A stretch of DNA of 64,000 bases from Betaproteobacteria bacterium. Its GTDB lineage: Bacteria > Pseudomonadota > Gammaproteobacteria > Burkholderiales > Eutrophovitaceae. Numbering within the stretch: the first letter of the stretch is position 1; each line of letters starts with the position of its first letter. Positions 8,288-17,085 of this stretch are shown here, in pieces. The notes beneath the pieces were generated by a model. It searched no databases. It was not told the DNA's origin and saw nothing but the letters and a program-made list of their open reading frames with translations. The stretch is taken from contig CP070643.1 in assembly GCA_020354125.1 (NCBI GenBank), forward strand, positions 3,309,458 through 3,373,457, given 5' to 3'. Made by a program: the position numbers and the translations under genes.

Positions 8288-8818
8288 ATGAAGAGTACAA
8301 GCAGAATTGCACTGATATCGATACTTGTTTTGGGTCTTGCCGCCTGCGTCACACCGGACGCGGAGAAGGGCCGTAAAGTCGATGCGTCCGGCAAGGAAGA
8401 CATAGATCTCGATGCCGTGCCGGCGGAGGTCCTTGCAGCGGCAATGGCATCGCAGCCCGAACTGGATTTGAGCGAAGCGGAATACGAAACGCGGGACGGC
8501 AACGAATACTACGATGTCGGGGGCACAATGCCGGACGGTAGCGAGTTAGAACTCGACATCACGAGAATCGACGGTGTCTGGACTGTTGTGGAAACGCAGC
8601 GCGATATTGAAATCGAGGCAACGCCCGAGTCAGTTGCCAACGCGCTCCATGGCAAGGTCCCCGGCTGGAGCCCTGATCGAATCATTGAAAGTGATCAGGG
8701 GGATGGCGTAGTTATCTATGAGTTCTTTGGCAAAGATGCTGATGACCAGGAAACAAAGATCGAAGTTAAATTTGAGGGCGGTCAGGCGGAAGTTTTGGTC
8801 GACGAGTGGTTGCACTAG
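8288..8818 (+). CDS. PepSY-like lipoprotein
   Basis: The start at 8288 gives a classic lipoprotein signal (MKSTSRIALISILVLGLAAC), with the lipobox LAAC placing the modified Cys at residue 20. The mature part is acidic and contains two similar beta-alpha units, around EYYDVGGTMPDGSELELDI and GVVIYEFFGKDADDQETKI. This is the pattern of PepSY-like domains. It should sit in the outer or inner membrane facing the periplasm. No partner is evident; the frame extends upstream to 8216 but that would bury the lipobox. Confidence 0.7.
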   Translation: MKSTSRIALISILVLGLAACVTPDAEKGRKVDASGKEDIDLDAVPAEVLAAAMASQPELDLSEAEYETRDGNEYYDVGGTMPDGSELELDITRIDGVWTVVETQRDIEIEATPESVANALHGKVPGWSPDRIIESDQGDGVVIYEFFGKDADDQETKIEVKFEGGQAEVLVDEWLH

Positions 8819-8951
8819 ATGAGTCGAGGATTGATCGGTTTAACCGCGGTTCTTGTATTGAAACACCATAAACAGAGGCATCGAGTGCGGGTAGTCAAAG
8901 CCAACCCGGGTCTCGCGGACACTTTATTGGGGAGCGATAATTAAAAGGTGC

Positions 8952-8979
8952 CGATGCCCGGCCATCAGGCCGGGCATCG
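8952..8979. terminator. 12-bp hairpin between convergent genes
   Basis: CGATGCCCGGCC pairs with GGCCGGGCATCG around an ATCA tetraloop. It lies between the convergent lipoprotein and peroxiredoxin genes and can act on both. No long T-run follows on either strand, although an A-rich stretch (ATAATTAAAA) precedes it and forms a U-rich tail on the minus strand. Confidence 0.65.
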
Positions 8980-9011
8980 CACACAGTGTGTGCCTCAAGC
9001 CGATAAACAGC

Positions 9012-9752
9012 TCACGCTGCTTTGCGCGCCCACTGATCGAGTGTTTCGGCGTCGCCGATGTGCTGCCCGTTGATGAACACCTGCGGCACAGTCTGCTGAC
9101 CGGTCACCGCACCAATGACCTTGCTTCGAATCTGGTGTGTGAGGGGGATCTCGACGTATTCATAACCCAATTCAGTCAACTTCGCCTTCGCCCTGGCGCA
9201 GAAGCCGCAACCTTCGCGCGTGAAGATGGCGACCTGATCGGGCTTTTTCGCCTGCGGGTTGATGAAATCGAGCATGGTGTCGGCGTCAGACACTTCGAAC
9301 GGGTCGCCCTCTTTCTCTGGCTCGATGAACTGTTTGACGATGATGCCGTCCTTGACCAGCATCGAGTAACGCCACGAGCGCTTGCCGAAACCGAGGTCGG
9401 ACTTGTCGACCAGCATGCCGATCTGTTCGGTGAATTCGCCGTTGCCATCGGGGATCAGTCGCACGTTCTGCGACTCCTGGTCCTTGGCCCACTCATTCAT
9501 GACAAAGGTGTCGTTGACCGAGACACAGACGATCTCATCGACACCGTTAGCAAAAAACGCCGGCGCCAACTCGTTGTAGCGCGGCAGGTGGGTCGAAGAG
9601 CAAGTCGGTGTAAACGCGCCGGGCAGCGAAAACACCACGACAGTTTTGCTGGCAAAAATCTCTTTGCTGGTCACGGTCTTCCATTCATCATCTTCGCGAA
9701 TGCGAAACGACACCTCAGGTATTGGACGGCCTTCACTATTGGGTAACGACAT
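9012..9752 (-). CDS. Hybrid peroxiredoxin 5-glutaredoxin
   Basis: The 246-aa protein fuses an N-terminal Prx5 domain to a C-terminal glutaredoxin. The peroxidatic Cys is in PGAFTPTCSSTHLP near residue 51, and the RYSMLVKDG segment is typical of Prx5. The glutaredoxin begins around residue 172 with active site CGFC, followed by TVPQVFINGQHIGD for glutathione binding. Such fusions reduce peroxides with glutathione directly. Glutathione synthetase is encoded at 39132. AGGAGA precedes the start. A broken copy of its last residues lies at 7034-7120. Confidence 0.95.
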   Translation of the reverse strand: MSLPNSEGRPIPEVSFRIREDDEWKTVTSKEIFASKTVVVFSLPGAFTPTCSSTHLPRYNELAPAFFANGVDEIVCVSVNDTFVMNEWAKDQESQNVRLIPDGNGEFTEQIGMLVDKSDLGFGKRSWRYSMLVKDGIIVKQFIEPEKEGDPFEVSDADTMLDFINPQAKKPDQVAIFTREGCGFCARAKAKLTELGYEYVEIPLTHQIRSKVIGAVTGQQTVPQVFINGQHIGDAETLDQWARKAA

Positions 9753-9990
9753 GTTTAATCTCCTGTTTGATGGGTGGATAAGGCAAATTCAAGCCTGATG
9801 AAATGAATTATCCTGAACCACCATTAATCAATCCAACGAGTTATTTTTGTCATTTTGATCCAAGAATCCGATCAGTAAGCGTCCTGGACTGCGTCGCTTT
9901 GCTGACCTTGGCGTCGCGATTTCGCGTTATTGCCGATTCTTCTTCGTTTCAGATGCTCGCAGCCACGAAGGAGAACACAGGTTCGTACTA

Positions 9991-10015
9991 CCTGCGCGCA
10001 ACAAGCGCGCGCAGG
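9991..10015 (-). terminator. GC-rich hairpin downstream of phaC
   Basis: CCTGCGCGC (9991-9999) pairs with GCGCGCAGG (10007-10015), 35 bases after the phaC stop. There is no U-tract on the minus strand, so termination would be weak or Rho-assisted. Confidence 0.4.
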
Positions 10016-10049
10016 TTACTGAAGCTGGGGAGCGTTCTCGAATATGCCG

Positions 10050-12002
10050 TTAACCGGCGCTGCTTTTCGCGTTCTTCTTGGGTTTGGCCGCTCTCTCAGG
10101 TTTCGCTGCGGTTCGCTTTCGCGCCGCCGGCTTTTCGGTGGACGGTTCCTCGACTTTCGGAGTTGCGCCGGCAGTGGTTTCTGTGTGGGTGTCCAGCCTG
10201 AAACTGGCATAGCTTCCCGGCGCGTCTTCCAGCGCTTTCAGCCCGGCATCACCCGGTTTGCGCGCTGGTACCTTCTTGCCGCCAAACTCGGCAATCCAGT
10301 CAAGCCAGTCGTTCCACCAGGAACCCGGGTTTTTCTCGGCGGCTTCCAGCCAGCCGTCAGCGTCATCGGCGAGAGACGGATTGGTCCAATACCAGTACTT
10401 GTTCGATTTTGGCGGGTTCACAATGCCGGCGATATGCCCGGACCCCCCGAGTACGAACTTGACGGGTCCCTTGAATAACTTGGCGCCTGCGTAAGTCGAC
10501 TTCCACGGCGCGATGTGGTCCTCCAACGTAGAGATGAAGTAGCTTGGCGTTTCCACCTGCGACAAGTCAATCGCCTCACCCGCCAGCGAAATGCCTCCGG
10601 GTTCGCGCAACTCGTTGCGGATGTACATGTGACGCAGATAGAACGTATGCATGCGCGCCGGCATGCGGGTGGCATCCGAATTCCAGTACAGCAAGTCGAA
10701 CGGCATCGGTTCACGGCCAAGCAAATAATTGTTAACCACGAACGACCAGACCAGGTCATTGGCGCGCAGCAAATTGAAAGTCGACGCCATTTCCGAACCT
10801 TCGAGGAAACCGCGTTGCTGCATTTTCTTCTCGAGGTTGGCAAGCACGCCCTCATCAACGAATACACCCAGTTCCCCGGGTTCTTCGAAATCAATCATGG
10901 TCGTGAAGAAGGTCGCACTCTTGACGCGGTCAGCTTGGCCGCGTGACCTCAACCAACCCAGTGCGGTTGCGGCCAGAGTGCCACCGAGGCAGTAACCGAT
11001 CAGGTTGATCGATTCTTCGCCGGTTGCTTTCTTGACGGCGTCCATTGCTGCCAAAGGCCCTTCGATCAGGTAGTCGTCGAAGGTCTTTTCCGCCAGCTTC
11101 TCGTCGGGATTGACCCAGGAAATGACGAACACGGTAATGCCTTGGTCGACGGCCCATTTGATGAACGAGTTGCTTTGGCGTAAGTCGAGTATGTAGTACT
11201 TGTTGATCCACGGCGGCACTATCAGCAGTGGCGTGCTGTAGACATCGGGAGTGGTCGGTTCATATTGGATCAGTTGCATCAGTTCCGTCTGGAACACAAC
11301 TTTGCCAGGCGTGGTCGCAACGTTCTCGCCCATCTTGAACGCCTTGTTATCGACCATTTTGATGGCCAGTTTGCCCTGGCCGCGATCAATGTCGTTGAGC
11401 AGGTTGTTCAGGCCGTCGAGCAAGTTCTTGCCACCGGTTTCGATGGTGGCTTTCAGCACGTCCGGGTTGGTCAGCACAAAGTTGCTGGGCGCCAAAGCGT
11501 CGACATACTGCTTGGTGAAGAACTGGACTTTGCGGGCGGTCTGTTGGTCGAGCCCTTCGACTTCGGCAACAGTGTTCTGTACGTCCTCAGCTGCGACGAG
11601 GTAGGCCTGCCGGATGTAGTCGAACATCCAGTTATTCCACAAGTCGCTGCGGAAGCGCGGATCCGATTTTTGCTGTGGCGCCAGGGAAGTCGTCTCGGCG
11701 CCGGTCACCTGCTTTACCCACGATTGCCAAAGATCGAACTGGCTTTGCCACATCTTCATGCCTGCCTCGGCAAGTTTGTACGGATCTGACATCATGCGTG
11801 TCGCCAAATCCGCAAATGCCTTGCTCACGCCAATCTCGTCGGGGTGCTCCTCGTGCAGTTTCCTGGCCTGGTGGGCAAGATGAGTTTTGACGATGCGGTC
11901 GCTGCGTAAAGCAATTTCGGCAAGTGTCCGCGCCACCTCGTTGGGCTCGGTTGCTGCTCCTTTATCTGCAGCATCGCTGGATTTTGTTGGTTGGTCTGCC
12001 AT
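10050..12002 (-). CDS. phaC: Class I poly(3-hydroxyalkanoate) synthase PhaC
   Basis: About 650 aa, the usual class I size plus a long Lys/Ala/Pro-rich tail. The lipase-box-like GYCLGG contains the catalytic Cys. The triad is completed by Asp in STLEDHIAPW and His in GGSGHIAGI, and the N-terminal domain is helical and variable. It polymerises (R)-3-hydroxyacyl-CoA to storage polyester at granule surfaces. ATG 12002 is chosen; an in-frame GTG at 12017 would add five residues. No phaA, phaB or phasin gene is adjacent, although a thiolase is encoded at 18895. The basic tail resembles those that bind DNA or anionic surfaces, which is a speculation. Confidence 0.93.
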   Translation of the reverse strand: MADQPTKSSDAADKGAATEPNEVARTLAEIALRSDRIVKTHLAHQARKLHEEHPDEIGVSKAFADLATRMMSDPYKLAEAGMKMWQSQFDLWQSWVKQVTGAETTSLAPQQKSDPRFRSDLWNNWMFDYIRQAYLVAAEDVQNTVAEVEGLDQQTARKVQFFTKQYVDALAPSNFVLTNPDVLKATIETGGKNLLDGLNNLLNDIDRGQGKLAIKMVDNKAFKMGENVATTPGKVVFQTELMQLIQYEPTTPDVYSTPLLIVPPWINKYYILDLRQSNSFIKWAVDQGITVFVISWVNPDEKLAEKTFDDYLIEGPLAAMDAVKKATGEESINLIGYCLGGTLAATALGWLRSRGQADRVKSATFFTTMIDFEEPGELGVFVDEGVLANLEKKMQQRGFLEGSEMASTFNLLRANDLVWSFVVNNYLLGREPMPFDLLYWNSDATRMPARMHTFYLRHMYIRNELREPGGISLAGEAIDLSQVETPSYFISTLEDHIAPWKSTYAGAKLFKGPVKFVLGGSGHIAGIVNPPKSNKYWYWTNPSLADDADGWLEAAEKNPGSWWNDWLDWIAEFGGKKVPARKPGDAGLKALEDAPGSYASFRLDTHTETTAGATPKVEEPSTEKPAARKRTAAKPERAAKPKKNAKSSAG

Positions 12003-12165
12003 ATTCGTCTTCGCCACGTTGTTGAGTCGGCATACTAAGCGCCAGCTCCGGGTGTGATCGGCACGTCCTCCTGTGCCGGGTGAGCTGTCGGGATCGTGTG
12101 AACATTGAGCTTCGGCTGCAGGCCTTGGCTCGGTCTGTCTATTCTATTCCAATATTTGATTGGCA

Positions 12166-12192
12166 AGCTCCCCGATGGTGCTCGGGGATGCT
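12166..12192 (-). terminator. Hairpin downstream of the aldolase gene
   Basis: TCCCCGA pairs with TCGGGGA around a short loop, and the stem continues as AGC/GCT after one bulged base. It lies between the stop of the aldolase gene and phaC. No U-tract follows on the minus strand. Confidence 0.4.
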
Positions 12193-12245
12193 GAACGAAT
12201 TAGCTTGTCACAGACAGGTTTCAGAAGCGTGATATCCGCTGCCGC

Positions 12246-12899
12246 CTATTTGTCGCTTGTTCGGCTGGGTGTTCCGTAACTTCGGAATTTCCTGAGGACC
12301 GTATTCATCTCCCGCACAGAGAGAATCTTCGGCTTTCCGATCTGCAGGGCGCGCCAGTATTGTTCGCACAGCGCCTCGACTTCGATTGCCAGTGACAGCG
12401 CTTTCTCCAGTTCGGCGCCAGTGGCGATCATTCCATGATTGGCAAGCAGACAGGCCTTGCGATCCGCCAGTGCTTTGAGTGCGTTATTCGACAACTTCTG
12501 TGTTCCGAAGGTGGCGTAGGGGGCGCATCGGATGTTGTTACCGCCGGCCACAGCAATCATGTAGTGAAAAGCTGGGACGTCTTTGCACAGGCAAGCGATC
12601 GTTGTGGCAAAGCTCGAGTGGGTGTGAACCACTGCTCCAACGTCGCTACGGTTGTGGTAAATATCGTGGTGAAAGCGCCACTCTGAAGAAGGCGCCCACT
12701 TTCCGCTTGGCTTTCCCGCCGCGTTGACGAAGACGATGTCCGCCGGCCGGGTGTTCTCATAGCGACGCCCGGATGGCGTGATGAGAAAGCCGGTTTTCCA
12801 GCGCGCGCTGACGTTACCGGAAGTTCCGCGATTGATGCCGAGCGAATTCATCGCCAGTGCCGTGCGGATGATGTCCTTGCGCAGCTGCTGCTCAGTCAC
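12246..12899 (-). CDS. Class II aldolase/adducin family protein, probable 5-(methylthio)ribulose-1-phosphate or 5-deoxyribulose-1-phosphate aldolase
   Basis: The 217-aa protein matches L-fuculose-phosphate-type aldolases: RGTSGNVSAR and ITPSGRRYE for phosphate binding, zinc ligands in VVHTHSSFATT, and a late His in LLANHGMIATG. It starts with GTG two bases after the mtnA stop, so the two are co-transcribed. In the known DHAP shunt, MtnA makes (methylthio)ribulose-1-phosphate and an aldolase of this family (Ald2) splits it to DHAP and an aldehyde. In the classical salvage pathway the related MtnB dehydrates it instead. No mtnC or mtnD is present, which favours the aldolase role. Confidence 0.8.
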   Translation of the reverse strand: MTEQQLRKDIIRTALAMNSLGINRGTSGNVSARWKTGFLITPSGRRYENTRPADIVFVNAAGKPSGKWAPSSEWRFHHDIYHNRSDVGAVVHTHSSFATTIACLCKDVPAFHYMIAVAGGNNIRCAPYATFGTQKLSNNALKALADRKACLLANHGMIATGAELEKALSLAIEVEALCEQYWRALQIGKPKILSVREMNTVLRKFRSYGTPSRTSDK

Positions 12900-12901
12900 G
12901 A

Positions 12902-13972
12902 TTACTTGCCGGCGATGGAAGCAAGTCCGTCGCGGGTTGCCGGTATCACGCCGAGTTCAGTGATGATGCCGGTAATCAGCTCGGCGGGTGTGACGTCGAA
13001 GCCCGGATTTGCCACCTGCATGTCATCGGTTCCAATGGTGACCCGGGCTATTTGCCCATCGCTGTCGAGGCCTTGCACAAAGCGTATCTCGTCGCCACTG
13101 CGCTCCTCGATGGGTATTTCACTGAATGCATCATCAATGCTCCAGTCGATCGTCGGGCTAGGTACCGCTGCATAGAACGGAACCGCGGACTGCTTTGCTG
13201 CCAGCGCCTTGAGATAGGTGCCGATTTTGTTGCAGACGTGACCGTCGCGGGTGACGCGATCGGCACCGACGATTACCAGATCGACCTGACCTCTTTGCGT
13301 CAGGTGTCCACCGGCATTGTCGGTAATCAACGTGTATGGCACGCCGTGGGCGGACAATTCCCAGGCGGTGAGAAATCCCTGGCTTCGAGGCCGCGTTTCG
13401 TCGACCCAGACGTGAACCTGTATGCCCTCGTCATGCGCCAGGTAGATCGGCGCAAGTGCCGTTCCGTAATCGACCGTCGCAAGCCAGCCGGCGTTGCAAT
13501 GGGTCAATATGTTCACGACATCGCGATGTTTGGCGACTTCACGAATCAAAGGTAAGCCATGATCGCCGATTGAACGATTCAGCTCGGTGTCTTCGTCGGC
13601 TATGCGCCCTGCTTCGCTCCAGGCGACATCTACCCTCGCCGCTGGATCCAATGAGCCGAGTTGCCTGAGCATGCGGTCCAGAGACCATCGCAGGTTTACC
13701 GCTGTTGGGCGCGTGTCAGCGAGAGTGTCGATCGCAGCGGCAAGAGCGTTGTCGCTGGCATCCTTGTGCAACGCCAAAGCGACTCCGTACGCGGCGACCG
13801 CGCCGATCAGTGGCGCACCGCGAACCTGCATTGTCTTGATCGCATGTGCCACTTCTTCGCAGGTGCGCAAAGTCAAGGTGCGAAACTCGTAAGGCAGGCT
13901 AGTCTGGTCGATAATGCCGACGCTGTCGCCGTCGCGCCAGACGCTTCGATAGCTGACGTCGCCGACTTTCAT
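12902..13972 (-). CDS. mtnA: S-methyl-5-thioribose-1-phosphate isomerase MtnA
   Basis: The 356-aa protein has the MtnA/eIF2B-like fold. Catalytic residues are visible: Cys in ILTHCNAGWLATVDYGTALA and Asp in VIVGADRVTRDGHVCNKIGTY. RGAPLIGAVAAYG near residue 50 is also a family signature. It isomerises 5-methylthioribose-1-phosphate (and 5-deoxyribose-1-phosphate) to the ribulose form, salvaging by-products of SAM use. It forms a two-gene unit with the downstream aldolase. Confidence 0.93.
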   Translation of the reverse strand: MKVGDVSYRSVWRDGDSVGIIDQTSLPYEFRTLTLRTCEEVAHAIKTMQVRGAPLIGAVAAYGVALALHKDASDNALAAAIDTLADTRPTAVNLRWSLDRMLRQLGSLDPAARVDVAWSEAGRIADEDTELNRSIGDHGLPLIREVAKHRDVVNILTHCNAGWLATVDYGTALAPIYLAHDEGIQVHVWVDETRPRSQGFLTAWELSAHGVPYTLITDNAGGHLTQRGQVDLVIVGADRVTRDGHVCNKIGTYLKALAAKQSAVPFYAAVPSPTIDWSIDDAFSEIPIEERSGDEIRFVQGLDSDGQIARVTIGTDDMQVANPGFDVTPAELITGIITELGVIPATRDGLASIAGK

Positions 13973-13989
13973 TGGTTCTTCATGCTGCG

Positions 13990-15054
13990 CTATTGGGCGA
14001 GCACGAATCGGCGCACACCATCGTCGCTTCGGCCTAGGAACTCGAGTTCGGACTGATACCAGAGGTTGTGTAGATGCGCGATCGATTCGCCCATGGCGAA
14101 AAAAAGCTGATGGGTGTCGAGCTTGCGGCGAAACAGGATCGGAAGCAAGTCAGCCGCGCAAGTTGGCGATTCGCAGGCAGCGCGAACATCCGCCAGCCGT
14201 TCTGCGTGATGCTGGTGCAGCATGTCGACTCTGGTATGCGCGCCTATGAACGGCAGCCCATGGGAAGGCAGCACCAGGGTGTCGGCGGGAAGTTCGGTGA
14301 AGCGGTCAATGGATCGCAAAAACAGTTTCAGTGGGTCACCGAGGGGTTCAAACGGCCAGACGCTGACATTGGTGCTGATCTTCGGCAGTAACATGTCTCC
14401 CGAGATAAGCACGCCCAACGATGCGCAGTACAGTGCCGAGTGCTCCGGCGCATGTCCGTAACCGGTCATAACGCGCCAGGTATTGCCACCGATGTCGATT
14501 TCGTCGCCGTCGAGCAGCCGGATGTACTGATAGGGCGGCTCGGAGATGATGCGGCGATAGCCGTTGCCGCGTCCATCGATTGCCGCGCTGCGTTCCGTAT
14601 CGAGACCGTGTTCGCGGAACAGGTCGGCGACCGCGCGCGCCGTGTTGCCGGCCTTGTCGTTGTAATTGGTATGGGCGGACAGGTACTCCGACTCGCTGGT
14701 CCACATCGGTACATTGAATCGCCGGGTTAGCCAACCGGCGTTGCCCATGTGGTCGGGATGATAGTGAGTGACGATGATCCGCTTCAAAGAACCGGCGATC
14801 TCCGGAGCTGAGAGGACGCGATCCCAGTTCTGTCTCGTTTCGTCGTTTGACAATCCGGTGTCGACCGCGGTCCACTGCTCGCCGTCGCGCAGCAGCCACA
14901 AATTGATGTGATCAAGCGCGAATGGCAGGTGCATGCGTAGCCAGAACACGCCGTTGGCGACCTCACGTACGGTGCCCGCCTCGGGCACTTGGGGAAACGG
15001 GAAGTTAAGCGCTGCGGGCGCGTCGGCCGCCTGCGCGGCAGCGGATTCAGGCAT
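13990..15054 (-). CDS. MBL-fold metallo-hydrolase
   Basis: The 354-aa protein has the metallo-beta-lactamase fold with metal-binding motif THYHPDHMG, the TAVDTGLSND strand before it, a later His in MTGYGHAPEHSALYC, and ISGDMLLP with the bridging Asp. A C-terminal winged-helix-like segment (HLHNLWYQSELEFLGR) resembles LACTB2-type hydrolases. It is divergent from liuR, and such hydrolases often accompany acyl-CoA catabolism loci. The substrate, possibly a thioester, is unknown. Confidence 0.85.
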   Translation of the reverse strand: MPESAAAQAADAPAALNFPFPQVPEAGTVREVANGVFWLRMHLPFALDHINLWLLRDGEQWTAVDTGLSNDETRQNWDRVLSAPEIAGSLKRIIVTHYHPDHMGNAGWLTRRFNVPMWTSESEYLSAHTNYNDKAGNTARAVADLFREHGLDTERSAAIDGRGNGYRRIISEPPYQYIRLLDGDEIDIGGNTWRVMTGYGHAPEHSALYCASLGVLISGDMLLPKISTNVSVWPFEPLGDPLKLFLRSIDRFTELPADTLVLPSHGLPFIGAHTRVDMLHQHHAERLADVRAACESPTCAADLLPILFRRKLDTHQLFFAMGESIAHLHNLWYQSELEFLGRSDDGVRRFVLAQ

Positions 15055-15072
15055 TTTGTCGTGTCAAATGTT

Positions 15073-15101
15073 TAGTCAGATTGCGCCCAGAAGGGCATAA
15101 T
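15073..15101 (+). promoter_or_regulatory. Candidate liuR promoter
   Basis: TAGTCA (15073-15078) and CATAAT (15096-15101) are separated by 17 bases. They would start transcription just upstream of the LiuR-type operator, so a bound repressor would block the transcript. Confidence 0.45.
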
Positions 15102-15112
15102 TCGGATTCTAC

Positions 15113-15134
15113 TTGACGTTTACGTAAACTGTTC
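15113..15134. promoter_or_regulatory. LiuR-type operator in front of liuR
   Basis: TTGACGTTTACGTAAAC is identical to the left and central part of the 22-bp palindrome at 15606; only the last five bases diverge. It lies 4 bases before the liuR start codon, indicating autorepression. Confidence 0.75.
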
Positions 15135-15138
15135 CTCA

Positions 15139-15570
15139 ATGGCTGATATTACCTTTACGATCACGGATCTGGCCCGCGAATTTGGCCTGACCACCCGTGC
15201 TATCCGTTTTTACGAGGACCAGGGCCTGCTGCACCCGCAGCGGGTTGGTAGAAGCCGTGTCTATGCCAACCGGGATAGAGTGCGCCTGAAACTGACGCTG
15301 CGCGGCAAGAGGCTTGGACTGTCGCTGTCGGAGATCCGTGAACTGCTCGATATGTACGACGCTGCCAAAGGTGGCCGGGGACAACTCGAGCGGTTCCTTG
15401 AAGTGCTGCAAAAGCGGCGTAGCGCGCTGGAACAGCAGCGCGAGGATATCGAGGCGGTGCTCGGCGAAATCTTGAGTTTCGAGAAGCAGTGCCATGAACT
15501 GCTGCAAAAGAAGCGCGAGGCCTCGGCGAAAAAGCAGACCGGTAACAGAGATTCTGAAGCAACAGTATGA
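15139..15570 (+). CDS. liuR: MerR family regulator LiuR
   Basis: The 143-aa protein has an N-terminal MerR winged helix (FTITDLAREFGLTTRAIRFYEDQGLL), then a long coiled-coil dimerisation helix (LERFLEVLQKRRSALEQQREDIEAVL). It lacks the C-terminal metal-binding loop of metal sensors. It stands directly before isovaleryl-CoA dehydrogenase, as LiuR does in other proteobacteria, where it represses leucine/isovalerate degradation genes. Two matching operators flank it. Confidence 0.9.
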   Translation: MADITFTITDLAREFGLTTRAIRFYEDQGLLHPQRVGRSRVYANRDRVRLKLTLRGKRLGLSLSEIRELLDMYDAAKGGRGQLERFLEVLQKRRSALEQQREDIEAVLGEILSFEKQCHELLQKKREASAKKQTGNRDSEATV

Positions 15571-15605
15571 TTAAAAGAAATAATTTGTATGGCGACCAAA
15601 CTTTG

Positions 15606-15634
15606 TTGACGTTTACGTAAACGTCAAATAGAGT
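15606..15634 (+). promoter_or_regulatory. LiuR operator-promoter of the liu operon
   Basis: Positions 15606-15627 form a perfect 22-bp palindrome: TTGACGTTTAC followed by its exact reverse complement. Its first six bases also form a -35 element, with TAGAGT at 15629-15634 as a possible -10 after 17 bases. The operator therefore fills the spacer, the expected place for repression of ivd and the downstream operon. Confidence 0.8.
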
Positions 15635-15705
15635 CGCTTTTCGCTCAGCTATGTGCACGGCTTTGGCGGGTGCCGGGCATGCCAGAGACAACCGGAGCTT
15701 GAGAC

Positions 15706-16893
15706 ATGAAACCAGGTGATTCTTTCCTCAAAGAGTTCCCCTCCCTGAATTTCGGCTTGGGAGAGGACATCGACATGTTGCGCGAAGCCGTCAAGGCCTT
15801 TGCCTCCGAACAGATCGCGCCGCGGGCAGCGCAGATCGACCGCTCGAACGAGTTTCCGATGGACTTGTGGCGCCAGTTCGGCGATCTGGGTCTGCTCGGA
15901 ATCACGGTGGAAGAAGAGTACGGCGGTAGCAACATGGGTTATCTGGCCCACGTCGTCGCGGTGGAAGAGATCTCCCGCGCATCGGCCGCGGTAGGTCTGT
16001 CTTACGGCGCGCATTCCAACCTTTGCGTCAACCAGATCCGTCGCAACGGCTCGCCTGCGCAGAAGACCAGGTATCTACCGAAGCTCATTTCCGGCTTGCA
16101 CGTCGGTGCGCTCGCCATGAGCGAACCCAATGCCGGATCTGATGTGGTCAGCATGAAATTGCGTGCCGACAAGCGGGGTGACCGCTACGTACTCAACGGC
16201 AACAAGATGTGGATCACCAACGGACCCGACGCGGACGTGCTGGTCATCTACGCCAAGACCGATATTGACGCCGGGCCCCGTGGCATTACCGCGTTCATTG
16301 TCGAAAAGGGGTTCAAAGGGTTTTCCACGGCGCAGAAGCTCGACAAGCTCGGAATGCGCGGTTCGAATACCTGCGAGCTGGTGTTCCAGGACTGCGAAAT
16401 CCCCGAACAGAACGTCCTCGGCGAAGTGAATAAAGGTGTGCACGTGCTGATGAGCGGACTCGATTACGAGCGCGCAGTGCTTGCCGGTGGGCCGCTGGGC
16501 TTGATGCAAGCTTGCATGGATGTAGTCCTTCCATACGTGCACGACCGGGTGCAGTTCGGTCAGCCGATTGGCGAGTTTCAGCTCATGCAGGGCAAACTGG
16601 CTGATATGTACACCACCATGAATGCCTGCAAAGCGTACGTCTACGCTGTTGGCCGCGCTTGCGACCGTGGGGAAACGACGCGCAAGGACGCCGCTGGCGC
16701 AGTTCTTTATGCAGCCGAAAAATCGACTTGGATGGCCGGAGAGGCGATCCAGGCGCTCGGAGGTATGGGATACATTAATGAAACACCAACCGGCCGTCTT
16801 TGGCGCGACTCCAAACTGTACGAGATCGGGGCAGGAACGTCCGAGATTCGCCGCTGGTTGATTGGCCGCGAGCTCTTCTCCGAAACCAAGTGA
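15706..16893 (+). CDS. liuA: Isovaleryl-CoA dehydrogenase
   Basis: The 395-aa flavoprotein oxidises isovaleryl-CoA to 3-methylcrotonyl-CoA in leucine breakdown. Acyl-CoA dehydrogenase signatures are [25 protein letters not shown] and [13 protein letters not shown]. The usual C-terminal catalytic Glu position reads EIGAGTSEI, with Gly. The isovaleryl-type Glu is present instead in [14 protein letters not shown] near residue 250. That placement distinguishes this enzyme from short- and medium-chain dehydrogenases. It is the first gene of the operon and has GGAG upstream of its start. Confidence 0.95.
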   Translation: MKPGDSFLKEFPSLNFGLGEDIDMLREAVKAFASEQIAPRAAQIDRSNEFPMDLWRQFGDLGLLGITVEEEYGGSNMGYLAHVVAVEEISRASAAVGLSYGAHSNLCVNQIRRNGSPAQKTRYLPKLISGLHVGALAMSEPNAGSDVVSMKLRADKRGDRYVLNGNKMWITNGPDADVLVIYAKTDIDAGPRGITAFIVEKGFKGFSTAQKLDKLGMRGSNTCELVFQDCEIPEQNVLGEVNKGVHVLMSGLDYERAVLAGGPLGLMQACMDVVLPYVHDRVQFGQPIGEFQLMQGKLADMYTTMNACKAYVYAVGRACDRGETTRKDAAGAVLYAAEKSTWMAGEAIQALGGMGYINETPTGRLWRDSKLYEIGAGTSEIRRWLIGRELFSETK

Positions 16894-17085
16894 TCTCAGG
16901 ATCTCACCGCGGAGCACGCGAAGGACGCGCAGGGCAATGAAAAGAATGCGCCTTACTGGGGTCGAAAATCATGCAGGTACAGTGAGCGCGGCCGCCTCTG
17001 ACACGATGGTCGATGGACTTCAATTCGAATCGGTTATTCCTCTGCGCCCTCGGTGTACTCGGCGGTTAGAGAGTTTGTAGTTGCG

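Noticed and set aside
9803..10201. 132-codon plus-strand frame between the peroxiredoxin gene and phaC
   Set aside because: Its second half is antisense to the phaC tail, it has no ribosome site and no recognisable domain.
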